A stretch of 64,000 nucleotides of DNA from Nemophila menziesii (Eukaryota > Streptophyta > Magnoliopsida > Boraginales > Hydrophyllaceae): contig JARWIR010000091.1 in NCBI GenBank assembly GCA_029959085.1, forward strand, positions 930,001 to 994,000, read 5' to 3'. The translations under genes and the position numbers were made by a program. This document shows positions 22,414 through 35,025 of the stretch, piece after piece; within the stretch, counting starts at the first letter, position 1, and every line of letters begins with the position of its first letter. The notes beneath the pieces are model-generated. The model saw only the letters and a list, made by a program, of their open reading frames with translations, was not told where the DNA came from and did not search any database.

Positions 22414-22897
22414 TTAGAAAATACCTAATTTGTGGAGAAATAGATGGATAATTTTGCTTGAAAGTGGACCCACCCGTGTTAGATATATCGGAGAAGTTTC
22501 GTTGTTAATGAGCCCAAAAATTATTTGTGGATTAGGGAAGAAAATTAGGAGACTTTTGGGATTTTTTTGAGTTTTTGGTGGTATATATTGCTTTAATGGC
22601 AAACTACCCGCAGACTGTTCTTTTATTCGGAAAATCTTTAGCGAGTACATCGTGGCCTCGCAAAAGATACACATAGTCCTCGCTAAAGATAGATATTAGC
22701 GACGACATAAAAGTTTTTAAAAAAGACATGATCTTTAGCAAGGATCTGCACCGATAATTCCTTTTTTTTAATTATTTTCTTTCCTTTTAATTCTATCCAA
22801 TCTTACCCAATCTTACCCAATCTTAGGTAATAATATTATCGTCGCTAAAGAGTCTATCTTTGCCGAGCAACCACGGAAATCTCTACGTGTAGTAGTG
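22414..22897 (-). mobile_element. CACTA-like transposon end, truncated
   Basis: The minus strand starts CACTACTACACGTAGAGATTT at 22897. Subterminal motifs of the form TTTAGCGACGA or TCGCTAAAGA follow in both orientations (near 22632, 22680, 22697 and 22840). A terminal CACTA plus dense subterminal repeats is typical of the En/Spm group. No transposase and no opposite CACTA end are visible. The left limit is approximate. Confidence 0.55.
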
Positions 22898-23213
22898 TTA
22901 CAACGCCTCAAGTTCAAGATAACACAGTCAAGAAACTTTTCTCTCCGTTTTCTTTGGAAAAAAAATTGTCTTTTGGAAAAAAATTAAAAGATGCAAATCA
23001 AAAATATTTTCACAAATCAGGTGTGTCAACTATGGGCTCCAGGAAATAATAGAAGCCCACGGTAATATTTTACCCTATTCTACCAAGTTTATGTATAAAA
23101 CCTAGATATATAAGAAGTCCACTACCAAATTTATAGCTAAAACCTAGATATATAGTTTAGGGATACTATAGGTAAACGTTTTTGGTTAGAAAAATTACGT
23201 GGATTGTGGAGCT

Positions 23214-24293
23214 ATGGAGGCAAACTCTGTCACCGATTTGCCAAGTGATTTAATACGGAAGATAACGGGAGAGCTCAGTTTGGCTGATCAAATTCGGTTT
23301 CGTTTTGTTTGTCAAGATTTTCTATCGTTACCCCTTCAGAATAACAGGGCCATTGACAAATTGCCATGGTTAGTTAACTTGCTGGAAACTAATATACCAT
23401 CACAATTATACTGTAAACTGTATGATACCATTCATGAGAAGCCTTACACAACTTCTCTAATTAATATTGGAGATGACAAACTGTTCTCCTCCTCCTACTC
23501 CTCCTACTGTATAACTTCCAAGCATGGATGGGTATTTCTTGCAATTGGAAAAGGATATATTACATCCTTTATTTTGTTTTCACCCTTCACTGAACAAATC
23601 ATCGAGTTGCCTGATTTCTACCACTGCAGCACTGGGCGTGATATCACTTTTTCCTCGGACCCAATTTCTAAAGAATGTGTTTTTTGCTTTTTGTTTTCCG
23701 ATCAGTTCGGTGAATTTAAGCTGAGTACTTATGAGCATGGTTACCGAGAATGGTGTATTACAACTCTAAGTATTGAGAATAAAGGATCAACTGGTATTAT
23801 GAGCATGGCGTATTTCAAGGGGGATTTGTATTATCATAGTCGTCGGGCTTTGTTAATCTGCAATCCTATTTCTTGGCCTTTGAATTCCTATTTTAATTGG
23901 AATTTTCAGATTGCAAATGAATACAGCGAGTATTACCTGTTGGGATTGAATGGAGAGTTTCTAGTGGTATGCGGAACTGAACATCGTGATAGGTGGATCA
24001 TATACACGTTTGATAAAGCATCTGGAGAATTGGCTACAAAGACGAGTCTACCTAATACAGCCCTGTTTGTTGCTTCTAACTTGATTTCAGTTCCAGCAAT
24101 TGGGGAGTTTAAGCATATAGAAAACAAGATCTTCTACTATGATTCTTCTCAAGAAAAGAGTAAGTTCTACAACATTATAGATGGTAAAACTTACGCCTGT
24201 GAGGGTACTGAATATGAATTCTTGGTGAAAAAACATTGTTCGCAAGGGATTTGGATTGATTATCCTCCCCATATAATAATTGAGAAATCGTAG
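23214..24293 (+). CDS. F-box protein with DUF295-type C-terminal domain
   Basis: Intronless, 359 residues from the first in-frame ATG at 23214; a GTG 15 bp upstream is in frame but is not a plausible plant start. An N-terminal F-box (about residues 5-45: VTDLPSDLIRKITGELSLAD then RFRFVCQDF) is the expected SKP1-binding part of an SCF ubiquitin ligase. The middle resembles the beta-propeller-like part of the SKIP23/DUF295 F-box family (CITSKHGWVFLA, LFSPFTEQIIELP). The end (KIFYYDSS, YNIIDGKTY) fits DUF295. The substrate is unknown. It lies alone between transposons and has no frameshift or stop, so it may be active. Such F-box genes are a large, fast-evolving family in plants. Confidence 0.85.
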   Translation: MEANSVTDLPSDLIRKITGELSLADQIRFRFVCQDFLSLPLQNNRAIDKLPWLVNLLETNIPSQLYCKLYDTIHEKPYTTSLINIGDDKLFSSSYSSYCITSKHGWVFLAIGKGYITSFILFSPFTEQIIELPDFYHCSTGRDITFSSDPISKECVFCFLFSDQFGEFKLSTYEHGYREWCITTLSIENKGSTGIMSMAYFKGDLYYHSRRALLICNPISWPLNSYFNWNFQIANEYSEYYLLGLNGEFLVVCGTEHRDRWIIYTFDKASGELATKTSLPNTALFVASNLISVPAIGEFKHIENKIFYYDSSQEKSKFYNIIDGKTYACEGTEYEFLVKKHCSQGIWIDYPPHIIIEKS

Positions 24294-24382
24294 AATGAAT
24301 ATCTCAGTTAGGTAGCTTCATCATCATCTTAAGTCTATTTTTTATTATTCTATTTTCCTTTTTTTAAGGTCTGTGTTTATGA

Positions 24383-24482
24383 NNNNNNNNNNNNNNNNNN
24401 NNNNNNNNNNNNNNNNNNNNNNNNNNNNNNNNNNNNNNNNNNNNNNNNNNNNNNNNNNNNNNNNNNNNNNNNNNNNNNNNNN
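24383..24482. other. Assembly gap (100 N)
   Basis: Exactly 100 N, a common placeholder for a gap of unknown size. It hides the 5' end of the LINE. Confidence 0.99.
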
Positions 24483-26144
24483 CCATATTAATAAGTATTG
24501 GGCTTTAAAAAGTACTGTGGAGGTTGAAAAATGTGGTGACAACACTTTCATCATCAAATGCAGTAATGATGAAGATAAACAAAAAATTTGGGAACAGAGA
24601 CCTTGGACAATACAAGGAAAACACCTAGCGGTAAACAAGTATGAAAATGGAGAAGCTAAAATTGTTACCAATACAACCTTATGGCTTCAATTATCAGGCA
24701 TTCCAGCAAACTTATTAACTACAGGCTGCCTCGAGAAGATGTTCAGCTACTTTGGAAAGGTTCATCAAATAGAACTACCAGCTACTATTAATGTTGATGA
24801 CAACTCAATAACCAGATTAAGAGTTGATTGGAATATCAAAAATCCTCTTATAGCGGGCATAATTATTGGGAATCTGCAGAAAAAGCTTCCTGGATCAAAT
24901 TCAAATATGAGAATATAGGACAGGTATGCTACGGCTGTGGTATATTTGGTCATGAAGAGCTTAGATGCAAAAACCCTAAAATCTCCCCCAAAATTGGGGC
25001 TTGGATCAAGGTGTCTACAAGAGGGCCTACGCCTAAATTCATACTACGAGAAGTAAAAGATTCAGAAATTAAGAAGAATAACCAGATGATTGAGATGAAA
25101 AACAAGAACAAACTCACCAACAATGGTGTTTCTGAGCCAACCCAACTCGGTCAAACCAACTCAGTGAGGCGATTACCAACGAGTCATCAGGTACTAAACC
25201 TATTTTGAATTCGGTACGAAATCTAAGAAAGACGACAAGATAGGACGAGGCAAAGACTTGGAAGGACAGACGGTGGTGGAGAGTGGTAGTGGTTCGTGTT
25301 TGCCTTCGGAAAAGTTAGAAATGGTAAAAAACAAAAGGTACGGGCCACTAAGGAAAGAGAAGAAAGACTTGTCATGCTGGCAAGTGAAATGGTTAATAAA
25401 ATTAATTCACCTAAGGCCCATACCACAGAGCTTATATTCGGAACTTATAAAAGCCCAAATAACAAAGTTTCCAGCCCAAATGTCATTTTCTCCCACAAAC
25501 CCATTACCAACAACCCAAACACCTCACCGGACCCAAATAACCCAATTCTCTTTACTAACCCACCTTCACATCAGCTACCCTCTAACATTTCAACATCTAA
25601 CCCGATAGACATAATACCCCAATCCCCAGTCTCAGAAATCCCTAAATCACCTTCAACACCGATCACGATCAATCCTATCAACCAAACTCCAAACCCCTCA
25701 GATCATGAAACCTTTATCACACCAATTAACAAAAATACTAATACGTATTACTCTAATTTCCAAAACCTATTTAAGAACTGTAGTACTGAGAAGGTCTTTA
25801 ACAAGAAGAAAGAAGCAAGAAGAATTTATGAAGAGTCAAGCACAAGAATCTCAGTCAAAGCAAAAAGTGCTAAATTAGCAAAATTTGTAGACACTGAGGT
25901 TAATGAAAAAAGACAAAAGTTTATCTGGGCATCGAGGAAGCGTAAACTCAGCAATTCAAAAAATGAAGATGACCCGGACAGAAATGGAGATAAGAAAAAC
26001 ATGAAGAAGAATAAGGGTAAAGAGATAGAAACCCAAACTACTAGTGGTTTGCAAGAAGATGAGGAGATGAATTCGGTCCCAAATGCTATTAAGTCTGAAG
26101 AGGTTTGCGGGGTTGACCCACATCAACCCCAAGTGAATCAATGA
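24483..26144 (+). pseudogene. LINE ORF1 (nucleic-acid-binding), frameshifted
   Basis: The first part carries a DUF4283-like domain (FIIKCSNDEDKQKIWEQRPW and LWLQLSGIPANLLT). After a frameshift near 24880 comes a CX2CX4HX4C zinc knuckle (CYGCGIFGHEELRC, about 24927-24968). A second frame change near 25200-25300 leads into a long Pro/Asn/Ser/Thr-rich and then Lys/Glu-rich tail ending at 26144. The stop overlaps the ORF2 start as ATGA at 26141-26144. The protein would act as the RNA-binding partner of ORF2. The N-terminus is lost in the gap. Confidence 0.75.
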
Positions 26145-29100
26145 TACAAGCCTCCTGGAACTGTCAAGGTATTGGCAACACCTTGACAGTCCAGACCCTA
26201 GCTGGATTTGTAGCTAAATACCAGCCTCAGGTACTTTTTCTTTCCGAAACTAAAAATACCTTCACTACTGTTAAAAAATTGGAGAAGATTATTAATATGT
26301 CCCTAATTGATACTGTAGAACCTATAGGAATCAGTGGGGGGTAGCTATTTTTATAAAAAACAACATCAATTTAGAAATAATAAACAAATCTATTAATCAT
26401 ATACACTGTAAGATTAAAGAGAATGGTATAGAGTTTTTCTCCACCTATGTATATGGTGCTCCAGTTGATAGAAATAAAGAGAACTGCCTTAAAATTTATA
26501 GTACCTGTAAACCCACTAATAGTGCACCTTGGATGCTTATAGGTGACTTTAACAATATTAGATATAACTTTGATAAAAAAAAGGAGGCAATAAAGCTAAT
26601 AACAAAATGATGAACATGTTTAATGGTTTTATAAAGCACCACTGTCTTGAAGAAATTATTACTAAAGGTTGTAAATACTCATGGTCTAACAAAAGAGTAA
26701 ATGATGAGATGGTTAAAACATTGATAGATAGGGACTTCTGTAATAAAAAGTGGGGTGATCTTTTCCCTACAGCCTGGGTAGCTCTTTTACCTGCACTAGG
26801 TTCAGACCACTCACCAAAAATACTCTTTATGAATGATGATCACATTAAAAAAGATAGGAGATTTCACTTTGAAAATAGTTGGACTGAGGAGGCTGAATGC
26901 CTTGAGATTATTAAAAAGGTTTGGGCACTAAAAAAAGGCAAATTGAACCACCATAGAAATGCCTTGACTTTTTAACTCGAGAGGTGTAAAATCCTACTTA
27001 CTAAATGGAGTAAGATTAAGTTTAATAATAATAAGAAAAAGATAGACAAGCTTATTGGTGAGCTTGAAACTATCTTCAATGACCCTAATACTAGGGATTG
27101 GGTTATATATAATGAAATTATAAAAGAAGTGGAATATTTATGGAAAAAGGAAGAAGATTTTTGGGCATCTCGCTCAAGAAATTTGTGGCTCAAGCGAGGT
27201 GACAAAAATTCCACCTTTTTTCATGCCTCAACAAAAGAAAGAAGGAAAGTTAATAAGATCACTAGAATTACTAAAGAGGATGGTGAATGGGTAGAGACCT
27301 ATATTGAGATTAATAGTGAAATAAAAACTTACTTTGATAATATCTTTAAAACTATTGGTCCAAGAAATTATGAACCCATTATATCTATTATCAAACCCTC
27401 GGTTACTAAAACAATGAATGAGAATATGAACAAAAAATTAGAAATAAATGAAATTGAGAAAGCTATATATGAATTAGGGGCTAATAAAGCCCCTGGCCCT
27501 GATGGTTATCCAGGCATCTTTTATAAAAAATATTGGAACATTATAAAGCTTGATGTGATTAAAATTATTAACAATTTTTGGTATAATGGAGACTCTACAG
27601 AGGATATTAATAAAACCTTCATCTCCCTTATTCCAAAAATCCCAAAACCCACAAACATAAAGCACTATCGCCCCATTAGCTGCTCAAACTTCATCTATAA
27701 AATAATTGCTAAGATTCTCGTGAATAGGTTGCAACCGGTAATAAATGTGTTGATTGATGAAAGTCAATCCGCATTTATACCAGGAAGGCACATTCAAGAG
27801 AATACAATGGTGGCACATGAAGTTATCAACTTTATTAAGAATAGAAAAAGTACTAAAAAGTACTTTATGTCTATTAAAACAGATATACAAAAGGCATATG
27901 AAAATGTTGAGTGGGATTGCCTAAAAGATATTATGTTAAAATTGGGATTTTGTGATAATTGGGTTAATAAAGTAATGAGGTGTGTAACCTCAGTCTCTTA
28001 TGCGGTGTTACTTAATGGAAACCCTCTAGAGATTGAAAAACCCCAGCGTGGCCTACGCCAAGGGGACCCACTATCTCCCTTACTATTTTGCATCACAACA
28101 CAATCATTATCTAGTATTATTAAAGAAAAAAAATATAATAATCTTATGGAAGGTATTAAAATTTCGAAAATGGCCCCTGCAGTGTCACATTTACTCTTTG
28201 CTGATGATAGTATCTTTTTTATGCAAGCCAATAACCAAGAAATTGAAAACTTCAAAGATGCTATTAATAAATATAGCTATGCCTCGGGTATGAAATTAAA
28301 TCTGAATAAATGTAGCATCAAATTCAGCCCAAATACTCCTCATTATTTACAAACCTTTATGGCTAATAAATTAAATATGGCCATTGCTAATAATTTAGGA
28401 AATTACTTAGGACTCCCCACTGAATGGGGGAGATCTAAGGTAAAGGAACTTAATAAATTAGTTGATAAAACCCTCCAGAGAATTAAAAACTGGAAAAATC
28501 TCTATCTCTCTACAGCTGGTAAGGAAGTGCTTATAAAATCTGTTATACAGAGCTTACCAAACTACTATATGTCCTCATACTTAATACCACAAAGAATTTG
28601 CGAGCTTATCAATTCACAAATATCTAACTTTTGGTGGGGTAGTAATGGCAAGAAAAAAATACACTGGTGTAAATGGAATGCTTTAACTAATAGTAAACTT
28701 ACAGGAGGTTTGGGTTTTAGGGACCTCCATATTATGAACATGGCCCTATTAGGTAAACAAGCATGGAATATACTTAATAAACAAGACTCATTACTGTTCA
28801 AGGTACTGAAAGGAAAATACTTTCCACACTGTACCTTTTTAGAGGCTGAACTTGGACACTCACCCTCCTGGGGTTGGAGAAGTCTAATTAAAGGTAAGGA
28901 AATGATTAAAAAAGAAATAAGTTGGAAAATTGGAAATGGCCAAAATATTGAGTTATCTGGTGATGTTTGGATACATAATCATAATGAGATTGTGAAGCCA
29001 AAAAATGAAATTTTTAAGAAGGTCAGTGATTTATTTATTGCTAATGAAAGAAAATGGAATATCCAATTAGTAAAAGATGAATTTGAACCACAGGTAGCTA

Positions 29101-29552
29101 ATGCTATCCTTAATACTTTTATACCATATTCAGGAGGTAATGATATAACTATCTGGAATAAGGATCCTAAAGGTATGTATACTGTTAAGAAATGTTACCA
29201 AATTTTGAAAAATGAGAAAGATAAAGAGAACACGGATAAGTCCAATCCCAAACCATCCTCCTCTCATGAAATTGATAATAAAATATGGAAAATAGTGTGG
29301 AATTTAAGAATAGCACCTAAGATTAAAAACTTTATTTGGAGGGCTCTTAAAAACCTCCTCCCAACTAATAATAATATTTTCAATAAGAAAGTCATCAAAT
29401 CTCCTATATGTGATATTTGTAACAAGGAAATTGAGACTACTGAACACTTATTATTAAACTGTGAATGGACAAGGGCTTTGTGGTTTGCCTCACCTTTCAA
29501 CATTCTTACTTGCAACCATGAATCTACTAGATTAGATACTTGGATGGCAGTG
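26141..29552 (+). pseudogene. LINE ORF2 5' part: endonuclease and RT
   Basis: It starts MIQASWNCQGIGNTLTVQTL, the usual plant LINE endonuclease opening. Frameshifts occur near 26340 and near 26580-26610; the motifs GDFN (near 26540) and GSDHSP (near 26803) survive. An in-frame TAA lies at 26973-26975. From there the frame is open to 29552: NKAPGPDGYPG, RPISCSNFIYKIIAKIL, SAFIPGRHI, RGLRQGDPLSPLLF and the RT active site FADDS (near 28200). A Cys-rich zf-RVT-like region (IWRALKNLLPT ... CDICNKEIETTEHLLLNC) follows. Athila Y enters right after the codon at 29550-29552. Confidence 0.85.
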
Positions 29553-31113
29553 TGGTGGTCCTTTGTGTGTTCTAAATAAATGCAAATGTAAATCGAACCA
29601 CAACCGCAAGTGTACGGTTGTCCCAAGTAGTAATAACTGATAAATCAGATCCGTTCCAAGGACGGATGGTTGATCACAATGTTCAGCAAGTAGTGATTGA
29701 TGCACTTATGAAAGTAAAAGATAATAAAAATGTTTGTTTGGTTTTTGTTATTAAAACTAATGAATGAAAGACAAATATTAAAATGTAAGTAAAGGCTAAA
29801 ACGCAAGTAAAATAAGTGAAACGCAATATGAGAGGTAGTACTTGAGAACGCAAGGATCTTCCTAATCTTATTTCCTAACTTATGTTGTTTAAGGGCTAAA
29901 TTGGTCAATTACAATGGTCGGGATTCTAAATTCCTTATGCCCCCGTCAGGGTGGACTATAAGGCAATCCTAAAGTGTCACTAGTCCCGGCAGGGTAAATA
30001 TGATCCACCGTTGGATGTTTAAGTGTTTTACCTCATTGGCCCTAGAATTAGCTAAGTTCGTAAGAATCAATAGCTTTTATCCTAGATTGAATAATTAATT
30101 CTATACCTAAACCCTCCGTCAGGATGATCCACACGCCACATATGTGGAATAGCTTAGATACTAATACCTAATTTTAGTTCGCGACTCTAAAATCAGTAAA
30201 TAATCACAAATTATCGAAAAGAGTAATGAACCCAATCTAATTTAATTTAATATAAACCTAAATTCAACATTCGTTATTTCGTAAAATTAAGATTCACCCA
30301 TTGTTTGTTCTCAAGCACTATGAAAAGCTTAGCTCATATTAAAATTAAAAACTAAATTGAAAGAAATGGAATTCATATTGTTTACAAAATTAAAATATAA
30401 AAAGAACCTAATTTCCGGAATTGGAATGACTACGAACGGAGCTATAGACTCACTCCAGCTCTTGTAGCTTCTTCTTTCTTCCTTCTGTTGCTTCTCTCTG
30501 GTGTTTAATCTTGTGGAATGTGAATTGTGTGAAAAATAGAAGTTCAGACCTCCTTTTATAAGCCTAAATTCGTACTAGGGCTTGGACCAGAAAATAAAAC
30601 ATTAATTAAATGTCCAAGCCCAATTTTCAAGCCCAAAATCCCGTAACTGCTGATACACCTTCACTAAAACGGCTTTTCCCGATGCGTTACAACTCCGATT
30701 GACCTCATTCCAGTTGCTAAAGTTCCGTAACGCGATAAGGAATGATTTCTCTTCAAAGGTCAACAGCTGAATCATCGCTTAAGCACCTCGAAATCAGCAA
30801 TCTATGGCTTGGAAAGTGGATTTTCAGCTCTAAAAATAATATCTTCGGGATTTGTCTTCAAGTCTTGACTCTAATTCACGATCTTTGACTTTCTCCTTTG
30901 CATTCCTCTTCTAGCTAACATCTAAAACCTGTAAACTTTACACTAAAAATACCAATATTACGCGCAAAAGTTTAATAAGTCAAAAATGCTAGAAATAAAA
31001 AGGGAATTCCGAATTATTGCATATTTAGTCCAAAAGTCTATCGAATTAAGTAAATAAACACAAAAAATGATGTCTCCCAAGGGTCTAAAATAAGAACAAT
31101 TAGGGAGACATCA
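29553..31113 (-). repeat. 3' LTR of Athila Y (1561 bp)
   Basis: The plus strand starts TGGTGGTCC and ends GGAGACATCA. I counted about 18 differences from the 5' LTR (53905-55464), roughly 1.2 percent. It includes three CCCGTCAGGG-type motifs (one altered to CCCGGCAGGG near 29986). Confidence 0.9.
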
Positions 31114-32571
31114 AGACTCCCAACTCAAACCTTTGTCGTCCCGACAAAGTAAAACAAAACAAAGGGGTAGAAGTAAACGTATAAACCAATAGAAGCTAGC
31201 AAATAAACCCTAAAGCAATTCTCAAAATAAATCTCATATAGCAAACTCTAGAAACTAATATACACATACACTAATCATGCAACATCAAACATAAATAATC
31301 TCAATCATAAAATTAAAGTCGCAATGCTTGAAGGTTACACTTGTACTCATCTCTGTATGATGGCTATAGGGTGGTCATTAATCCTAACTCGCTTTGAACG
31401 CTCCACCTAGTATATTCCCTATCAACAGAATAACAAATTCACTATGCACTTAGGAATCACGAGGTCTTTACGGTTATAATATTGGCTTAAGGACGGGTGT
31501 GGATGTATATTTGGTAAATTTGAAGTGAGCTTTTGGCTCTCTCCTCACTTACCATCAACAATGTCCTCGAGCTTGAGTTAACGCTCAAAAAGATGTTCTC
31601 ACTCACCCATATACGCAACAATTTAGCGTCCCATGTCTACCCACTATAAACAAGATGATCTTTCAGAAAATTTCCACTTTGCCGGATGTTATTCATTCAT
31701 GTATTTTTTTTTCTTTTTCTTTTCTTTTTCTTTTCTTTTCTCTTTTTATTTTTTTTTGTACAGAAGCAAACCGGGTTCCCGGTTTTGACGAATCCGGGTT
31801 CCCGGTTCCTACTGTATGGATTTTCAACTTTTTTCATTTTTCTTTCTTTTTCATTTTTCTTCATTCCCGGCAAAGGGTTACAAGTATATATCATCTGCAA
31901 TTGTGCTACAATACAAAGCACATCAATCCCAACCCATTAAATTCCCCATATGTGGTCCCACCACCCCAAACTCAAGCTCGAGACATGTCTCAGGATTGTG
32001 ATTCAAGTGCGGGTCATATGGTCATGCCTAATAATCTAAGGGATAATGGCTTATATCGTGGCTACAAAGAAAAGGCTAAAGGCTCAAAGTGGGCTAAGAC
32101 GGATAATAATTAATACAAGGGATAGAAGGCTAAAAAGGCACAAATGGCTAACAAAGAACTGCCCCTATCATTTTCCTAAGTACATAGCTTGTCTTTAGTT
32201 CATATCTAGGTGGGTTCTCTACTAATTAGGATTTCACGTTCTACACACCAAACATATTCCTTGAGTACAAGTTTACTTCATTTGCATTGTTCATTAATTT
32301 TTCCTATCAATTACCTATGTTCGCATGCAATTGTAAGTGCGTTTTATATCAATCCCTAAAGTCCACTATTTACTATCATAGATTTATCAAGAGTATGCTT
32401 AAAGGGATATTTAAAAAATTCTACAGTCAAACGCAACTCCGAAAATTCTTTTATTGAAAGCAAATAAAGCAAATAACACATAAAAAATTGGGATGAGGCA
32501 ACGAACCCCACCCCAAACTCAAAAATGAGTCGTGTCCCCACGACTCGAAAAGACTCAATAAAGCATTTAAA
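31114..32571 (-). other. Athila Y 3' untranslated region
   Basis: It contains the polypurine tract (31114-31130), a palindrome doublet (about 31769-31807), the PPT-like motif CACCCCAAACTCAAG (about 31968) and CACCCCAAACTCAAAA (about 32511), and the hairpin GAGTCGTGtcccCACGACTC (32527-32546). No gene. Confidence 0.8.
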
Positions 32572-33892
32572 CTAATCTACACTAAGAGGAAAGTTTAGAA
32601 AACGTATCTTAACCAGCGGAGGCTGGTTATCGGTGTTGCGTTCTGGACCTTTATCTCGCGTAACAGCATCATAAATCGCGTTTTGAAGTGTATTTACGCC
32701 TAGGATTAAATTTCGCAATAGGTCCAATTCTTTTGTAACGTTTCCCAAAGTAGCAATCATCTTCTCCTGATTCTCTTCCAACACCTGAATCTTTGATTCC
32801 AACTCAGGTACAGTCTTCGCTTTCTTTGATTGAGGAGTTCTCGGACTCTTGGTAGCACGTGTTGCTTCTTCATGGATATTCTTGATTGTGCTCAAAGCTA
32901 TACCCACACCAATTGAAACAACGTCAGTATCTGCGTCCTTACGCGAAATCTTTGCGTCTAGACACAACTGAGTAATAGTACAAGGAAACTTCAGATTTTG
33001 TTGTTTCATTGGTGATTTTGCGAACTCCATGATTGTATCATAAATGATCTTAGCAACATCAAATGGTTTCTCCTCCAAAATACACTTAATAACAAATACG
33101 TGCTCCCTCTTCAACTCGGAAGTTTGTTTAATACCAAAGAAAGTGGGTATCACGAAACGAGACCAAACCTTAGCACGAGGTGTCAAACTACTGCTGTAAA
33201 ACTGTCCAGGATATCTCTCACCTTCAGGAATTGGGCTAGCCCCATTAACAAGCACGGTCCCCCAAAGGGATAATAAATTGAAAGAAGAATCATTAAGGGT
33301 TTCTTGGAAAGGGCATGTACCAGAAAAGTTGGGCAATTTCAAGGATTTCCGAATACGTTCAATAGAGAAAGGAACTACCTTTTTGCGGATATCGATGGCA
33401 TCACGGGAGGTGGCTAAACCTTCATAAAATTCACGCACAAAAGTAGGAATAAACTCAAGCTTCCTTTCTTGCAAATCTTTCCAACCAAACTTGGCACATG
33501 TTACAGCATATTCTTTGTATTCACTGCTCATAATACCCTTAGGAAAATTTGTCTCCTCACCAAACTTCAAAAATTCAATTCTTAGGCTTGTGGGCCCACA
33601 TCTTCATACGCGGAGGCTTCTGTTGAACGGGTTCTTCCAGAATCTCTTGTTCAGTTTCCTTCTCAGTGTTCTTCTCAATTTCCTCTTCTGGTTCCTTCTC
33701 ACTTTCAATCTCATCAATTAACCGTCGTTTCTTCTGACCTGTGATTTCTTTTCTGTTAGACTCACGCTGAACTTCATCAATTTTTCGTTTAGGACGCGAA
33801 TCAGGAATCTCAATAGCTTGGTCTTGAGAACCACCAATGGTGGTCTTTCTTCTAGGAGCAGTTCTTCGGAAATCACCGGTTCTGTTAGTCAT
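32572..33892 (-). pseudogene. Athila Y ORF3, broken by 38-bp deletion
   Basis: Homolog of X ORF3. The N-terminal part (33892-33575) and the remainder (33570-32572) are in different frames. Compared with X, 38 bp are missing between cctaag and aattgaattt near 33580, with a short AAG repeat at the junction. The rest is open for about 330 codons, including FIPTFVREFYEGLATS, YPGQFYSSSLTPRAKVW and KFPCTITQLCLDAKI, with a coiled-coil-like tail. Confidence 0.85.
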
Positions 33893-35025
33893 CTCTTTTC
33901 ACCCCAAACTCAAAACTTCAAATAATGAAAAACTTAGGGAAAAGTTTCGAATTTTGATGTTTTGAGGTTTAAGAATTTAAAAACTAGGTGAAATATGATA
34001 TGGGTCTTGGTTAATTTGTATGGGAGAAGAAAGAATTGGGTTTAATTTAAGGAATTTGGGTGAAGAAGAATCTTGGGAAAAATTAAGGATTTGATGTTAT
34101 TTTGGAGAGGAGGTGAGTTGATCTTGTGTTTTTGTGGTGAAAGAGGGTAGGATTTGATGATATATAGTGTTTTGGTTGATGATTTTCGGAGGCGGGGAGG
34201 CTATTGGTGCGTTTTAGGAAAATACTTGCAAAAGAGGCTAAGTAAACTAGGTTAAAACTTCAAAAACCGACATCACAGCTTCAAAACCGGGTTCCCGGTT
34301 CCGCGTCGCTGTGACGGCGCGGAAAAAAATACTTAAGTAAATTTTTTTTTTCTTCTTTTTTTTTTTTTTCAAAACACACCAAAACGCTGGATATCAAGAC
34401 GCGGGGTCAGAGATTTTCCTCGCCGAAACCGGGTACCCGGTTCTGTCGATGGCGCGAGTCAAAACGCGCCAAAACGCAAGACCCCAAGACGCTGGGTCAA
34501 AACTTTTGGATTTTATCAGCTCCGAAACCGGGTACCCGGTTCTGCCAAATGCGGGTTCCCGGTTTTGTGTCCATGGCGCGAATGAAAACGCACGAAAACG
34601 CAAGCCACCAAAACGCTGGGTCAGAGATTTTTAAAAGTTACAGCACCAAAACCGGGTACCCGGTTTCGCCAAATGCGGGTTCCCGGTTCCGACGCTGTGA
34701 CATTACCCCAAAACGCCAAGTGTTGCGTTAAAATGGTTGGTACCAGCTCCAAAACCGGGTTCCCGGTTTTTGCAAAACCGGGTTCCCGGTTTCTCCTGGA
34801 CATCCAACCAATTTTTCCCCTATTTCCGCCTCATCGACCCCAAACTCATGACCTTTATACCCCTGAAATCATCAAAAACAAATACTCTTCCTCATTTATT
34901 AATAATAAACACTAAAATTACGAAAATCAAACTATTCTAAAATGCAAAAATGTAAAAACTCAGCTAATATACAAGTAATTGGTTTTTGTTTAACGTCGTT
35001 AAGCTCGACGGGTTACCTCACGCTT
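33893..35025 (-). repeat. Y spacer with palindrome doublet array
   Basis: Between ORF3 and pol. Palindromes AACCGGGTTCCCGGTT or AACCGGGTACCCGGTT lie near 34283, 34425, 34525, 34549, 34649, 34673, 34751 and 34773; the last six form three doublets. Between them are aaaacgcgccaaaacgc-type spacers. A PPT-like CCCCAAACTCA motif occurs at 34838 and another near 33901. Confidence 0.85.

Noticed and set aside
22148..23060. atagaagcccac at both ends of an 890-bp segment as a target-site duplication
   Set aside because: The first copy is partly Athila sequence and no terminal repeats lie just inside; microhomology or chance is simpler.
29645..29908. 87-codon frame, repeated at 53997-54260
   Set aside because: It lies in the LTRs of Y and appears twice for that reason.
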